Below, piece after piece: positions 1-10,402 of a DNA stretch of 64,000 nt. The stretch is from positions 177,172 to 241,171 of the forward strand of contig VXCM01000133.1 in the NCBI GenBank assembly GCA_014773175.1. Direction: 5' to 3'. The position numbers were made by a program, and so were the translations under genes. The notes under the pieces are model-generated. The model ran no database searches and was not told where the DNA came from. It saw only the letters and a list, made by a program, of their open reading frames with translations. Origin of the DNA: Lucifuga dentata. Taxonomy: Eukaryota; Chordata; Actinopteri; Ophidiiformes; Bythitidae. How positions within the stretch are numbered: the stretch's first letter is position 1; each line of letters starts with the position of its first letter.

Positions 1-732
1 GTTAATGAGTACATTTATACTCAAATTTGTTTTTGCCTGTACTGGGATTAAGGCAACAATGGGAGTAAGCGTATCAACAGGATTCTGTGGTTGGCAGAAT
101 ACACAGGATGCGTTGAGTCCGCCGGGTGATGAAATGCATGCGGTGACATCTTACTCTTTACACGCCCGAGTAAATGCATTTCCAATCACATAATCGTGGT
201 TTTCTCACAGTAAGCATGTGCTGATTTATGCCAGTTTCAATGTAATTATGGTGTTAACATGACATTTAAAACAATCGATAGCCTTCATTGCAGCATAATT
301 GAGGTTTTAAAGTGCATGTTTTTGTGTTTTGTATTCTTTTATGTGTTACTGTTCTGTGTGTTTTGTATGTGTGTCTAAGATGTGGTTTAGATAAGCCTCA
401 GTGGCGTCTTGCCTTCACCAGCACATTGTTGTTTTTATTGTGTGTTTTTAAATAAATTGTGCTAATAAACTGTAAACTATAATCTAAAACTAAACATGTA
501 AGTATACTGGCTGACACCCACGTAAAACGGAAGTGTGCACATGGGACAAGTAATTAAACTTAATTAAAAACTATTTCTAAATGGAATCCTTTCATTTGTG
601 AATAATTTCCAGAGTCGTCTAACATACCAGGGTGTAAGCAAGTAAAAATATATTTCTATAGCACCTTTCAAGACAGGCATCACAAAGTGCTTTACAAAAT
701 TGGCAAGGCAAAACAAAATTAAAACAACTGAA
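1..732. other. AT-rich intergenic or intronic DNA with LINE-tail fragment
   Basis: No coding exon is supported here. Positions about 633-720 carry a fragment resembling the tail of the L2-like LINE at 43590. The shared core is tatagcacctttcaaga followed by an aaagtgctt block and an A-rich stretch. The rest shows no recognisable structure. If the candidate first exon at 2067-2300 is real, this stretch would be intron of a gene continuing left of the window. Confidence 0.4.
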
Positions 733-1311
733 TTAAAGGACCATACCTCTTATTTTACATGTTAGAGACTAATATATTCAATTTTCATACATGTAACATT
801 ACAGACAATCATTTCCCAAAGCATATTACTGGAACGGTGAGTTAATAAAATCTTCCAGACCACCATTGGTTTCAGTTTATTCTGGTACACTATTAAAATC
901 AACTTGTTGATACTTGAAACGTTCTTGGGATAGGTAATCCATCATCGTGAACAACACTGTATATTCAGGTTTTGTTTTGAAGTTTCATAATGTTAGCATT
1001 TAAGCTCAATAAAAAGCGCAGAGTGAATGTATGTCTCCACTGGGGAATATAGTCCCAAAAGAAGACCTGCGTTTATCAAAAAGTTTAAACGATCGTGACT
1101 TCATAAGGCTGCATTAGCAGGCGAAACATTGATTTTTAAGGTGGGTGTACCGCTTGAATATTTGATTTTGAAAGATTAAGAGATTTTGCAAAATATCAGG
1201 AAAGCTAAAATACGATTTTATCCTTCGGGAAATGATTGTCAGTAACCTTATGTGTATAAAAATTGAATATATTAGGCTCAAACATGCAAAACAGATCGTA
1301 TGGTCCTTTAA
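733..1311. mobile_element. TTAA-flanked inverted-repeat element, copy 1 (non-autonomous)
   Basis: The element opens with TTAAAGGACCATAC and closes with GTATGGTCCTTTAA. The inverted similarity extends roughly 95-100 bp inward; both arms contain a TAATATATTCAATTTT-like block and a GACAATCATTTCCC block. No open reading frame is present. TTAA at both outer ends fits a piggyBac-type target duplication, but the TIR does not match one I can name. A related copy lies inverted at 2470-3076 and a decayed one at about 40888-41370. Confidence 0.7.
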
Positions 1312-2066
1312 GAATCAAATAAAAATCATTCAAAAAAAAGTAGGGAGTAAAAACATAATCAGCAAATACAATAAAAATTCATCATGGTAAAAATAGGGTT
1401 CATTAGCCCTGTGCAAAAGCTTCAAGTACAACCTGTAGCACACACACCACAGCTTGAGAACCACTGTTTTATCAGAATATGGTGTTTGATCCCTCCAGGA
1501 GACTTCCAGAGACTTCATCAATCGACTCCAACCAGCACTGAAACTGTTCTGTTGGCTCACTGACACACTTTTTTGTCAGGTTTTCCTTTAAATTGTCGCC
1601 CGTTTCTGTTTTATAATCTCCAAATCTCCCTGAAAGCTCACCGGCTCTGCTTTGACAGATGAATTTGTCAAATCTGTAAATAGCTCAGGCTGAGTGAAGG
1701 GTTCACGAATGGGTAACATAAGAAGCCTGACATTAGCCCTGACATGACACGGTGCAAAGGAGCTGAAATAATGCAACATGACAGATTAAAACAAACAAAA
1801 ACAAACAAACAAACAACGCGAGGGCTGTGCGGTTTGAAATGAAGCCACAGACCTGCTGCCTGTTGTTCAGCTCAGGGAATTACTCTGTTATTAACGCATG
1901 AATGTGTGCAGGTTTACAGCTAAAATCTGAGCTGAAAGCCTCAAATGATAAAAATGCATGCTTGACAGTCAAGTAGAAAACAAAGCTAAAATGCTGAGAG
2001 CTGCACTCAAACTTAATCAATACGCAGAGTCCGGAGCTTTTATTTGCGTTTGTCAGAGTCTTTTAC
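1312..2066. other. Non-coding spacer between two inverted element copies
   Basis: There is no supported gene. The short open frames on the minus strand lack family signatures and splice context. The stretch holds an (AAAC)n run near 1795-1817. If the exon at 2067-2300 is real, this is the start of its first intron. Confidence 0.4.
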
Positions 2067-2300
2067 CTTTGCGTCGCTCTCCGTTGTTACTCCGGATTTA
2101 AATGGTCGTTATGAAGCGGAATAAGTGGTGAAATCCTGCTTTAAAGTGTCCGTTAACTTTAAACGGAGGCGGTGGAGAAAGGCAGCGGGCTGGAGCAGTT
2201 TGTCGGTGCGGAGCGGAGAGTGACAGACTGACTGTTTTTCCCAGCAGCAGCAGCAGCAGCTCCGCCTCAATCACCGCCTCAGCACTGCCCCCGTACACAA
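2067..2300 (-). promoter_or_regulatory. Candidate promoter and noncoding first exon of an unseen minus-strand gene
   Basis: This island is richer in G+C and CpG than its surroundings. On the minus strand it runs through a CTG-repeat-containing segment (2242-2260) and ends in a good splice donor, GCAAAG|GTAAAAG, with the exon end at 2067. The candidate exon contains no ATG, so it would be 5' UTR. The transcript would continue left of the window. In human the gene downstream of RNF41 on the same strand is SMARCC2, but its N-terminal coding exon is not seen here, so the gene is not named. Confidence 0.35.
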
Positions 2301-2469
2301 TTCAAACACACCCCACCACCCAGCAGCAACTCACACAACCTTAAATAACACAGCAGAATCATCCTCCATCCTCCATCCTGATACAAATTTATTCTAACTT
2401 TAATCTATATGCCTGGTATTAACAAACTTTCTGGAGTTCTGAGGGTTTTTTTTTTTTTTGGTGCAATTT

Positions 2470-3076
2470 TTAAAGGACCATACCATCCATTTTGCAAGTT
2501 TGAGCCGAAAAAATAAATTTTCATACATGTTACGTTATTGACAATCATTTCCCAAAGGACAAAACTGTATTTTAGCTTTTCTGAAATTTTGCAAAATCTC
2601 TTAATCTTTCAAAATCAAATATTCAGGGATACACCCACTTTAAAAATCGATGTTTCGCCTGCTAATAGTTACGCAGCCTTATGAAGTCAAGGTCGTTTAA
2701 ATTTTTCGATAAACACAGGTCTTCTTTTGGGACTATATTCCTCAGTGGAGACATCATTCACTCCACGCTTTTTATTATGCTTAAACGCTAAAATTATGAA
2801 ACTTCGAAAAAAAATTATTATTATTTTTTTTTTTTAATTTTAAGGGGGTNTAAAATTATGAAACTTCGAAAAAAAATTATTATTATTTTTTTTTTTTAAT
2901 TTTAAGGGGGTGTATCATCTGAACATTTGATTTTTAAAGATTGGGGGATTTGGCAAAATACCACAAAAACTAAAATATAGTTTTATGTTTAGGAAAATGG
3001 TTGACAGAAACATAATGTGTATGTGGGTAGTATTAATTGGGCTCAAACATGTAAAACCACCAGTGTGGTCCTTTAA
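2470..3076. mobile_element. TTAA-flanked inverted-repeat element, copy 2 (inverted relative to copy 1)
   Basis: It begins TTAAAGGACCATACC and ends GGTCCTTTAA. The interior matches copy 1 in reverse complement, including the gcagccttatgaagtca and gggactatattcc blocks. The apparent length is inflated by an exact 61-bp duplication around the N at 2850, so the true element is probably about 545 bp. No coding capacity is visible. Confidence 0.7.
2789..2911. other. Assembly joint: 61-bp exact duplication around an N
   Basis: Positions 2789-2849 and 2851-2911 are identical, including homopolymer lengths, with N at 2850. This is the same signature as the two coding-exon joints, inside inverted-repeat element copy 2. 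Confidence 0.92.
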
Positions 3077-4027
3077 AGGTAAAATGTAATAGTTCCTATT
3101 ATACTCAGTAGTGACTAAACTGTCCACAACTCATTTTATTTTACAGATATCCTCTTAATATAAATAACGTTTATTCAGAATAACTTTCTTTATATTTTTT
3201 GTCCTTATGTTGACAACTGGCCCGTTACAATGAACCCATAATGCAACACCACCACATATGGCCTCAGAGTTGAATGAATGCCTCCCTGACAGTTTGAAGA
3301 ATTCAACATTATAAACTTCACAAAGGTATTGTAATATACTGCAGGCTATTGTGTGTGTGCTATAAGGTTCCTGTTATGCAGGTATTCCTGGTATACTTAT
3401 TTAAAGTCTTGATTAGTTTTCTTTACTTTATCTTACCTGTTGTCTGCATGTTTCCAACATCTGCAGACAAACAGTATATCCACTGTGCACATTTTCATGA
3501 ATGTTTGTTTTTAGTGTCTTTGCAATTTCATATTGTGTGCCATTGTTTTTGGTCCGTGTTGAATCTTAATGACAAACATGAAATACGTGTAAAATGTTGA
3601 GAATGAGTCACTGCCGGAGAGACACTGTTGCTATCAACCACATCACAAAATGATCTCCATAGACAAAAACAGAGCCAAACCATTTGGCAAAGCTTGTGAT
3701 TTCACATTCCACTGATCACAATGGTGAGGGATTATGCAGCACAATGAGGAGCGAGCTGGCAGAGAGGATAACAGACATGAAAAACGTGGGTGTCTGGCTT
3801 AGATAGAAAAGGAGAGTGACTCAGGTCAGAGCAGTCACCCCTCCTCCTCCTCCCTCTGACCACATTTAATCATTTAACTTTCACACCTTTTCATCTACCC
3901 CTCCCTACAGATCACTGATGACGTGTCTTAAAATAAAGAACTGAATTTTTACCTAATTAAAATACTAAATTTAAACTCTTGGTAATCCCAGAGAGGAAAT
4001 ACATTCTTTTGGGATGATTTTTTGACA
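3077..4027. other. Intergenic DNA, nothing recognised
   Basis: AT-rich sequence with a short pyrimidine (CTCCTCCTCC) stretch near 3839-3858. The plus-strand open frame at 3349-3600 is low-complexity and hydrophobic, with no codon or splice evidence. Confidence 0.4.
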
Positions 4028-5174
4028 TTTATTACTTTCTTGTCTGTACAACACGGTACATAGACACAAACAAATAAGACCATTAATAGGAGAAATAAAG
4101 GGCACAATCCAAACTTATTGTTTACACCTGTTGGAGGCTTTTATACTGAACATTTGACATCCTATGTCTGATAACTGCTATACAGAAGTAAAGGTACAAC
4201 ATTAGAGTGCTTTTACAAAGATCTTTACAATCTCCAAGCTGTGGATTTATAGTGATATTTCATTGAACTCATGTTTGCTAAATGTAAAGAATAGAAAGAT
4301 TCAATACTATACTTCAATCAACAGAAAATTAGGATCACCCAAAATATAAAGGTGAACCATTTTCAGTCAAATGAAGCTGAGATATATTGTTAAATCCCAA
4401 ATGTTAAACTTCAGTTTTAACACTTCAGCTGGACTCAACATACAGACTATTTACAACCGAGGCAACGAAGAAAACACTAAATCAATATTTCCTCCTGCGA
4501 TGACCTTCAAATGTACTGAAAAAGGCAAATGTACATACATCAACTGGTAACATTTTCAAGCATCTTCATGTAAAAGGCAACATAATAAATAAAACAAATG
4601 GCACACAAGCACAGCGTCTCCTGAAACATTCACAGGAAACTAAATACTAAAGCAAGCACGTGAAAAACTTCCGAGTCAACATCCCTGGAGACAGCAACAC
4701 AAGCTGACTAAAAAAAGAACAGAGAAAAAAAACCAAAATCACAGTCTAATTACAGTGAGAGGAATAAGAGAATGGCGCTCAGAATTCAATATAGTATTTG
4801 TATTTACAAGCATTTATACAACTGAGGACAGTAAATGGGGGGTTCAAGCTTATCATTATACTTGGACGTGAAGCAGAACAATCAGATCATATAATGCACT
4901 ATGTATTAAGTTATAAACCTTGTAAACATCACATCTTACCGTCTATCTTAGATATCAGTCAGATTACATTTCTATTAGCCAGGATCATAATGTAGTTGTC
5001 CTTACTTTAAGGCATAGGTATCAAAGTTAAGAGTGAGCCTCTTACAAAACTTCTTTTTAATAAGCCAGATTTATTTGAGGGGATTTCACTCTGGTAAGGA
5101 GAAACTGCGCGTCACAACAACCCCCAAACAAAACGCCCCCACTTGTCTCTGGAACGGCTCAGCTAGCTGTTCTG
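4028..5174 (-). other. rnf41: Probable rnf41 3' UTR with poly(A) signal
   Basis: This is the minus-strand sequence downstream of the rnf41 stop codon. AATAAA occurs at 4033-4028 and would give a UTR of about 1.15 kb. A second AATAAA at about 5073-5068 would give a very short UTR of about 100 nt. No splice sites or other gene are apparent. The choice between the two ends needs transcript data. Confidence 0.45.
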
Positions 5175-7669
5175 TTATAAGATCTCCTCCACACCATGAG
5201 CAAAAATCATGACCAGGCCAGGCTCCAGGATCATATCTTCTCCCATGTGCTGATTCTCACAGGCCATCACCACCACTGCCTGTTTGCCAGGGATACGCTT
5301 GGCAACGTAGTTCTCATAGTAGCGCCTGTTCATCTGTCGCGTCTCTAGTGTGGCCAGTCCCTGCGGCCAATTGCGCTCGTGGGCGTTCTCGATCAGGTCG
5401 TTGACAATCGAGAGAGGGCAGCCACTGTCAATGAGGGAGCGTTTGATAACTGCTTGGAGCACGGCGTCTGGAGTAGAGATCATGCCACCCCAGCGTGTCA
5501 CTCTGGCGGGCTGCATGGAATTTACCCACCTGTTGATCAAAAGAAAAAGCAAAAAGAAAGGGGGGATAAGTTACAACTTCCTGTTGAAGAAGACCTTTGT
5601 CTAAAAAAACAGTGAAAGAGAAGAATCCATTTGACTTACTCCAAGATCTCGTTGTACTCGATGCTCTCTTCAAGGTTTTGTAAGTTCGGGTTAGCACTGC
5701 GGATTGCTCTCATGTAGGCTTTTAGCAGCTGTATGTCTCGTTTCTGAGAAGTGAGAACAGCATCTTCAGAGACACAAAGACTGAATCCGGCCTTTAAACA
5801 TTCACCTTACCCACTGCAAGAACCAGCTACTGCTGGGAACTGAACAATCAAACCCTCTGACAGCATCACAAAACATGAAATTAAGATTAAATATGAAAGC
5901 TAAAACTTTACACTTCCTTAAATTTAATTTATGTACACGCATTAGCAGTATAGGCACAAGTTAATTAAAAGAAAGTTCAGTTTTTGTTTTTTTTTTGCCA
6001 TATGGCAAAATATTTTGCACAGCAGCTGGCAGAGCGAGGTGTTTATCACTATCCATGGAGACAGATATTTCCTGCTTATGGTGGTGAGAGAGGACTGTGT
6101 CCCACAGTCAAACCCATTTAATTAGACACAGAGCATTCATCTTGATACAGAGCGCCCTCTACAGCTGCAAGAGAGACTTAAAGACTTCAGGAGAGGTAGT
6201 GTGTAAGGATGAGTTTAGTCATACACACCCACACAGATATTTTCAAGTATTCTGAATGATCAGAATTGTAAAGTTGGGTGGAGCACACTGAGGGCGCTGC
6301 TGAGGCAACCAAACTCCATCTACTTAAAGGCCTTGCACACCAACACAGGTGTTTTCACTTATTTTGTCTTCTCAGGACTGTGTAAATAAAGTGGAAACAT
6401 CTGTGTACGTGTGCCATGAGTGTACAGGATCTGTACAAATTGTCACATTTGGATATTTTGATATTGATATGATCATATTATACACTGGAGGTATTAACAT
6501 TGTCGAAAAAACTCATTAATTTTGTCCAAAAACTCATCTTTATACCTCATTAATCCCACTAAAAGGGTTATGCACAAAACAAACAGCACAAAACCAGTTC
6601 ATTTTGTAATTGTTGTAAGAAGTTTAAACGCAAACATCCACCAAATGGCATTACAGCATCTGAGCTGAGATAGGCCAACAAAGTATTGCTTGATATACTC
6701 ATGAGCAGGCAAATTATCTCACTTGTTCTCCCAACTGGTGCTTATGTTCTGCCACGGTTTTCTCCAGTTCTGAAATTTTGGTTTGTTGCTGCTGGACGAC
6801 GCTCCTCAGATGCTTGATGCAGTTGTGATTGGGCAGCTCGTCTTTGGGCATCTCAAGCCTGAAGGAAAAAGAAATAGAGAAGGAAAAGAAGAAACAGAGG
6901 AATCAAGGAAAAAGGTCACGTTACAACATAATGGCACCACAATAAAATATCAATTAACAGCATTTTGTTCTTTTTTGCAAACCTGGCAGTAATTAATGTT
7001 AATTGCTGTGAACAGCTGTTGTGTTCTAATTATTTACAATTGACACATGAAGACATGATTTTAGGAACTTGTTCTCATAGATGATGAAAGAAAAATCATC
7101 GGAAATGCACTTAACAGTAACACAGCAATGAAATAATTCTTCCAAATGGGAGCCACTCACCCACATCCCTCCTCACAGTTGACAGGCCGCTTGGGGTTGT
7201 TCTCACAGTCCTTCAGGTGTGACTGCAGCTGGTCCAGCCTCAGCGTGGCTGTACATCCAAAGCCGGCATTGTCACAACTGATCTGAAGTTTGGACAGCAT
7301 GTTGCGCATGATGCGGGGCACGGGCCGGAGGTGAGCTAGAGTCACTACTGTGCGGTCAACAGGACAAATCTGCTGCTGGGCGAACCACTGTGTTATACAG
7401 GCATTGCAGAAAGCATGCTCACAGTGTGGGGCCTGCAGGAGTAATGGAAATGAGAACACAGAGCCCAAAAATGGAATGAATAATCAGGGAAAAAAAAAAA
7501 AAAAAAAAANAAAAAAAAAAAAAAAAAAGTTGATACATTAAGGCTGCACAATCTTTCAGAGAGGGAGGGAGGGACTTACCTGTACTGGTTCTTCTAGCAC
7601 GCCGCTACATATTGGACACAGCAGGTCTTCATCCACCTCACCTTGGAACCTGGTGACGTCGTACCCCAT
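5175..7669 (-). CDS. rnf41: RNF41/Nrdp1 RING-type E3 ubiquitin ligase
   Basis: RNF41 is a cytosolic E3 ligase that, in mammals, ubiquitinates ErbB3, BRUCE and Parkin and is stabilised by USP8. Five coding exons (high to low coordinate) are 7669-7580, 7432-7161, 6858-6723, 5743-5640 and 5529-5175. They give 318 aa, against 317 in human as I recall it, and all junctions are GT/AG and in phase. The N-terminal C3HC4 RING is clear: CPIC at residues 18-21, HCEHAFC and CPVD. It is followed by a zinc-finger region (CDNAGFGC, CEEGCG), a coiled coil around QQQQTKISELEKT, and the C-terminal USP8-binding domain ending MIFAHGVEEIL. The terminal Leu is one residue beyond the mammalian end. The ATG context and a 26-nt UTR stub in exon 2 (7670-7695) support the start. 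An N lies in intron 1 of the coding region (7510). Confidence 0.96.
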
Positions 7670-8825
7670 GGTACATTACTGGGACCCACAACCTCCTGAA
7701 GAACACGAGTGAGCAAATTAGGATTTCAGGCCACTTATCTCTATCAAGATTTTACACAAGTTTCTTTCTGAGTGACAAAAGATTTGGGGCCTACCTCACT
7801 CACAAAAGGCCTCCAATGCTTCCATTCAGCTTTTAACTTACTGATGACTTACATGTGGCACAGATAATCTGTGTGAACCAGATACAGAGACTCTGCAAAA
7901 AGTGACAGTGGAGAGTTAATGTTCACACTGATCGTGTAGCTTTCAAAACACTGATGGTTAGCAATGCAACATGTTGATTATAAGCCACACAAAATGAAAC
8001 TGTGATTATGGATAAAGGTTATATTGCCTATGTACTCTAAAACAAGAAAATACATCAGGGATACAGCTCATCACCAGACATATCTAGTCTAAGAGATTAG
8101 ATTTTGAACCTACGAGTCCTTATCATACATAACCTGACATAAACTAAAGACAGACAATTGCGCAGATAGACGAATGCATCTGACCAATATTTGTTTTCTT
8201 GGGTCACTGTTAAATCAATAATTGTTATCTATTACGAGACAAAATGATTCAGGCAACTGGAGAACAGTCTGTTATCTGATCAAAAACGCCACAGACGTTG
8301 TTGTTTCATAATATAACGCGGATTTCTGACCTCGGCATGTCAGACTACATTTACTGCGGCAGTGTAGCTCCTGTTGTCGCACCTGACTGGTGTCTGACCT
8401 CATTTCAACGGAAGCACCACATACCGGTGTGCAGGAGACTTACAGATTCGTTCTCCCCCAGCGTACTTAGCATGTCTTGCTAACAAGCTAACCCTCCATG
8501 CTATGTGGACATATATGTGAGAAAATAGTATCTGTTTGCTGATAATTCACTGGAGCAAGCTTTTAAGACTTGCCCTAGCTAAGGTCAGCAATCAACCTAA
8601 ACGAACAAGTCATTGCTTTAGCTAAGACAACCAAGCACGTCATGTAGTAAATGTGGCTAACACATGCTAACCAGCTAACGCAGAAAGCGTCTACAGGTTT
8701 CCTTTCGATATTAGCCATCGAGCTAACCAGACATAGGTCTTAGCTAACCAACTAATTACATCGACAAACGACTGTTTACAACCAGCCACACCAGAGCAAA
8801 TATCGTAACTGACTGACAGACTTAC

Positions 8826-8972
8826 TTGAATTTGCAAAGCGACAGGTCCTAATCGCGATTTTTACGTATTTTCAGACGTCCTACTGGTACTAGTTGCTAG
8901 CCACGTCCTAGGCTACATCCTACGCTCCTCTCCCTGTCGTCGCTACGCACGGGGTAGTGACGTGATGACGTA
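8826..8972 (-). promoter_or_regulatory. rnf41: rnf41 noncoding first exon and promoter with CRE-like sites
   Basis: On the minus strand a donor CAA|GTAAGT ends a candidate untranslated exon at 8826. This would splice to the acceptor TTCTTCAG at 7698-7696 just before the rnf41 ATG. Immediately upstream, 8958-8972 reads tgacgtgatgacgta, two TGACG half sites of the CREB/ATF type, in a locally CpG-rich patch. The exact transcription start is not determinable. Confidence 0.5.
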
Positions 8973-10402
8973 GCCTGAAACTTGTGATTTGTCAGTTAAA
9001 AAAATGATTTTTCATGGTATCATTAGTTTTTAATTATTTTGCCNCCCCCCCCCCCCCCTTTTTTTTAAAGCAAATATGTACTAAAATGTCAGATTAAGGA
9101 TCATGTTTAATATGTATAATTTTTTTACAATTGCAAAGACAAATGGTGTGGTTAAAGGTATGAAAATTACATATTAATTAAAATAAATAAGACATGCAAA
9201 ATAGTAAATCAGTGGGTTTTTGGTGAACAATGATGCATTACATTAAAACTGACTATAAAGAAAGGAACACTAACATAACTCTATGATGATCTGGGAGCAT
9301 TTTTTTGACAGATATAATAAAACTTTAAGACTTTTAAGCTCAGGATTATGCACAAATCAAATCCTTGAATATCAAGTTTCAGATCCATTTTGCCTCTCTA
9401 TTTCATTTACCCATGAGAAATATTGTCCCAAAAGTGCTATAGTAACTCCAGCATGACAATAACATGTAAAATCACTGATTATTTATTTATGAATTTCTCA
9501 ATTTGTGCATTTTATTGACCTTTTTCTAACATCAGGTGTTAACAGGTGTTAACTTCTTAACATGAAGTCCATGCAGTGTAAATGGATTTCTCATACATGC
9601 TCTGTATGTGACATAAGTGAAACAGGAAGGAAAGGAAACAGCAGCCAGCATGCAGAAAGTGCAACACAGCCAAGCAGAAGGAGGAACACACTGAAAATGT
9701 GTCATCATCCATTAACCATGTGACTGCACATTTAAACACTGGCTGTTAATAATGTCAACGCAGCACAGGAGAATTTATTATAACAAAGCATCTCCATGAA
9801 TTTGAATTAACTTTTTTATGATGTAGCACTGCTGTTTGGCAGTAGTATTGTGAATGCATCTAATGACAAATGCCTCCTGCAGTGTTTGTCATTCTGCACT
9901 ACATGGATTATTGTCTTGATGTCTTCATGCTGTGGACTGAACATGTGGAGCTCAAGATAAAACTAAAAATACTCTTGAAAATTATGATCTTTGTGTTTCA
10001 AACATATCAGGTATGGTCTCATGCATACCAGGACTATTGAATGATGGTAAACTACTCTTCACTTGACAACAGCTCCAAGTGGAACAAATAATTTCTTTTA
10101 GCAAAGCATATCTAAGTCTTTTGAGTGGCTTTCTATTTTTAATGGGCTCATTTGAAGAAAAGTACATGAGATGAATTTTCTTCAATTGTGCAATTTTCTC
10201 AGCTGATGTATTATTTTGTATTCAAATGTAGTGTAGTATTAAATACAACTGTACTGAACAAATATGTACTTTTTTTCTCCTTTGCTATCCAATTAAATAC
10301 AACATAAGGATACAGGCCAGTATAAAACATGCAAAAATAAGACTTGATATTGGTTACATGACAAAAATTAGTCCAGACCCAGTAATTATTTAGCAATAGC
10401 AC
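8973..10402. other. Intergenic spacer between rnf41 and ankrd52 transcription units
   Basis: AT-rich sequence with an N-containing poly-C/poly-T tract (9044-9066) that looks like an assembly joint. NABP2 and SLC39A5 sit between RNF41 and ANKRD52 in human. No exon of either is seen here. Confidence 0.45.

Noticed and set aside
3349..3600. 83-residue hydrophobic open frame on the plus strand
   Set aside because: No family signature, no splice or promoter support, and low-complexity AT-rich DNA.
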